Below, in pieces: positions 14,109 through 15,137 of a DNA stretch of 15,137 nt. This DNA is from Candidatus Paracaedibacteraceae bacterium UBA6184 (GTDB taxonomy: Bacteria > Pseudomonadota > Alphaproteobacteria > UBA6184): positions 1 to 15,137 of the forward strand of contig DITM01000085.1 in the NCBI GenBank assembly GCA_002422845.1, in the 5' to 3' direction. Position 1 is the stretch's first letter. Each line of letters begins with the position of its first letter. Both the position numbers and the translations under genes were made by a program. The notes below the pieces were generated by a model. The model saw nothing but the letters and a program-made list of their open reading frames with translations, searched no databases and was not told the origin of the DNA.

Positions 14109-14594
14109 GTGAACATAGAAGAGTTTTATGTTGCCATCCGTCATAAGTTTGAGCCAGAGACGTTTGCTGAGGCGAATGAGGAGGTTCTGACTTATGGCAC
14201 GAAGCGGTATATAAAACTTTTTAGAACAAAAGGACATAAGTCTTTATTTATTAGCCGGAATATTCCGGCTATTTTTTTAGGGCCGCTGTGGTTTTTATAC
14301 CGCAGAATGTATGTGTTTGCATTCGTATTTCCAGCTATTTGGTTCGGCATTGAATATATCATTCGACGCTATTCATCAAGTGATATTGTCGTTGATTGTT
14401 TTGAATTAGTCTTTTCGATTTATGTTAGCCTGTTTGCGAATAGTTTGTATATCAACAACACGCGCAGGCGATTTGCAAAAGGGCTTAATTCTTCACCGTC
14501 GCGGCGTTCTGTCTGTGCGGGGGTAGTTGGGGTTGTCCTGTGTGGGATAGGGGTGTTAGTGGTGTTAAAAATGTACTTTATAATGAATGAATAG
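14109..14594 (+). CDS. DUF2628-like membrane protein, first of a tandem pair
   Basis: 161 aa from a GTG two bases after the lipoprotein stop, probably by translational coupling since no clear ribosome site is seen. DUF2628-type proteins are small inner-membrane proteins of unknown function, usually with a (F)NW-x(3)-FLGPLW-x-LYR+MY segment. Here the segment is IPAIFLGPLWFLYRRMY (52-68), but the usual Asn-Trp part is replaced by SRN. Further membrane segments are at ~66-86, ~94-115 and ~134-158. The N-terminus (EEFYVAI) and the core match the next gene, so the two are tandem duplicates. Codons 48-57 coincide with a perfect palindrome plus T tract that looks like an intrinsic terminator. Confidence 0.72.
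   Translation: MNIEEFYVAIRHKFEPETFAEANEEVLTYGTKRYIKLFRTKGHKSLFISRNIPAIFLGPLWFLYRRMYVFAFVFPAIWFGIEYIIRRYSSSDIVVDCFELVFSIYVSLFANSLYINNTRRRFAKGLNSSPSRRSVCAGVVGVVLCGIGVLVVLKMYFIMNE
14252..14278 (+). terminator. Terminator-like perfect palindrome inside a coding sequence
   Basis: TAGCCGGAATATTCCGGCTA (14252-14271) is a perfect 20-bp palindrome followed at once by seven T (14272-14278). This is the form of a strong rho-independent terminator on the + strand. It lies about 145 bases inside the first DUF2628-like gene and is translated as part of ISRNIPAIFL. If active, it would reduce expression of this gene and the next. Confidence 0.65.
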
Positions 14595-14603
14595 GAGTGA
14601 AAT

Positions 14604-15080
14604 ATGAAATTTGATGTCAAAGACTTTTATGCTGCTATACGGACAGATCAAGATCCTGAAGATATCAATGATGGGGTGTCTTCTCATACGGCGCATTACC
14701 TTAACGTCTTTCAAAAAGGTCAGATGATTAATTGGAATTGGGTGGCCTTTCTATTTGCCCCAATTTGGATGCTGTATCGACGGATGTACGCTGCGTATAT
14801 ACTGTTAATGACAACATCTGTTGCTTTATCGTATCTGCCCACGGCGGTACTGTTGTTGGGGTTGGTCATCAACATTGGGGTAGGGGTGTTGAGTGATAGT
14901 CTGTATGTCTATTTCGTGAAGCAATCGCATGCTCGCAATCAGACAATGAATCCTGGAAATCTTCCGATGGTCGTATTGATTTGCATTCATATTATTGTGA
15001 TTGGAGTTGTCTGGCAGGTTCAATCTTATTTTGAGACTGAGGCTGTTGAGATAGTGAGTGATGTGTACATTGATACTTAA
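14604..15080 (+). CDS. DUF2628-like membrane protein, second of a tandem pair
   Basis: 158 aa, with AGGAG seven bases before the ATG and 9 bases after the preceding stop. It shows the DUF2628-like core NWNWVAFLFAPIWMLYRRMY (43-62), with the Asn-Trp part intact, unlike its upstream neighbour. Hydrophobic segments lie at ~46-56, ~63-80, ~81-98 and ~120-138. The N-terminus (DFYAAIR) resembles that of the neighbour. The tail is acidic (ETEAVEIVSDVYIDT). Function is unknown for the family. It closes the + strand gene string and converges on a tRNA gene. No terminator is seen in the one base between its stop and that tRNA gene. Confidence 0.75.
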   Translation: MKFDVKDFYAAIRTDQDPEDINDGVSSHTAHYLNVFQKGQMINWNWVAFLFAPIWMLYRRMYAAYILLMTTSVALSYLPTAVLLLGLVINIGVGVLSDSLYVYFVKQSHARNQTMNPGNLPMVVLICIHIIVIGVVWQVQSYFETEAVEIVSDVYIDT

Positions 15081-15081
15081 A

Positions 15082-15137
15082 TGGTATCCCCTACGGGAAT
15101 CGAACCCGTGTCTCCACCGTGAAAGGGTGGTGTCCTA
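15082..15137 (-). tRNA. tRNA-Glu (anticodon TTC), partial at window edge
   Basis: The - strand shows the 3' part of a tRNA. The anticodon stem CCACC/GGTGG has the loop CTTTCAC, giving anticodon TTC for glutamate. The T arm is ACGGG-TTCGATT-CCCGT, then AGGGGAT, discriminator A and an encoded CCA at 15082-15084. The 5' acceptor strand and part of the D arm lie beyond the window. Its 3' end is one base from the stop codon of the convergent membrane-protein gene. Confidence 0.93.

Overview
The window looks like part of a chromosome from an AT-rich alphaproteobacterium, probably an intracellular or host-associated lineage such as Holosporales. That placement is inferred from three things: the gene order rpoZ - spoT - acpS - lepB - rnc - era, an Nfu-type Fe-S protein with an Nfu_N domain next to greA, and the overall AT-rich composition. 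No phage, insertion sequence, CRISPR array or integrated plasmid was recognised.

Left part (1-4720). An orphan hypothetical gene on + (133-708) ends inside a shared bidirectional terminator. Facing it are three consecutive genes on - (742-1752, 1780-2187, 2442-3284). Each encodes a Sec-exported, low-complexity, highly charged protein. Two of them carry related tandem 11-residue Ala/Gly/Lys repeats, two carry acidic D/E-A-P repeat tails, and two share a short ALKGAAS segment. This is the most unusual part of the window. Divergent from them is a XerC/D-type tyrosine recombinase (3369-4265), followed by a small exported hypothetical protein.

Middle part (4751-7157), all on -. A likely operon has a strong sigma70-type promoter (5912-5940) driving an Nfu Fe-S carrier, then greA, then tRNA-Gln(CTG) only 6 bases after the greA stop. 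Upstream of it is an exported coiled-coil protein whose reading frame is broken at a five-base homopolymer. One extra base would restore a 367-residue protein with a signal peptide.

Right part (7294-15080), all on +. This is a long, tightly packed gene string: rpoZ (omega with a long acidic tail), a bifunctional (p)ppGpp synthetase/hydrolase, acpS, lepB, rnc, era, a large unrecognised lipoprotein, and two tandem DUF2628-like membrane proteins. Several junctions overlap as ATGA (spoT/acpS, lepB/rnc). The string combines stringent-response control, lipid carrier activation, protein secretion and RNA processing/ribosome maturation. The first DUF2628 gene contains a perfect 20-bp palindrome plus T7 inside its coding sequence. 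The window ends within a tRNA-Glu(TTC) gene on -.
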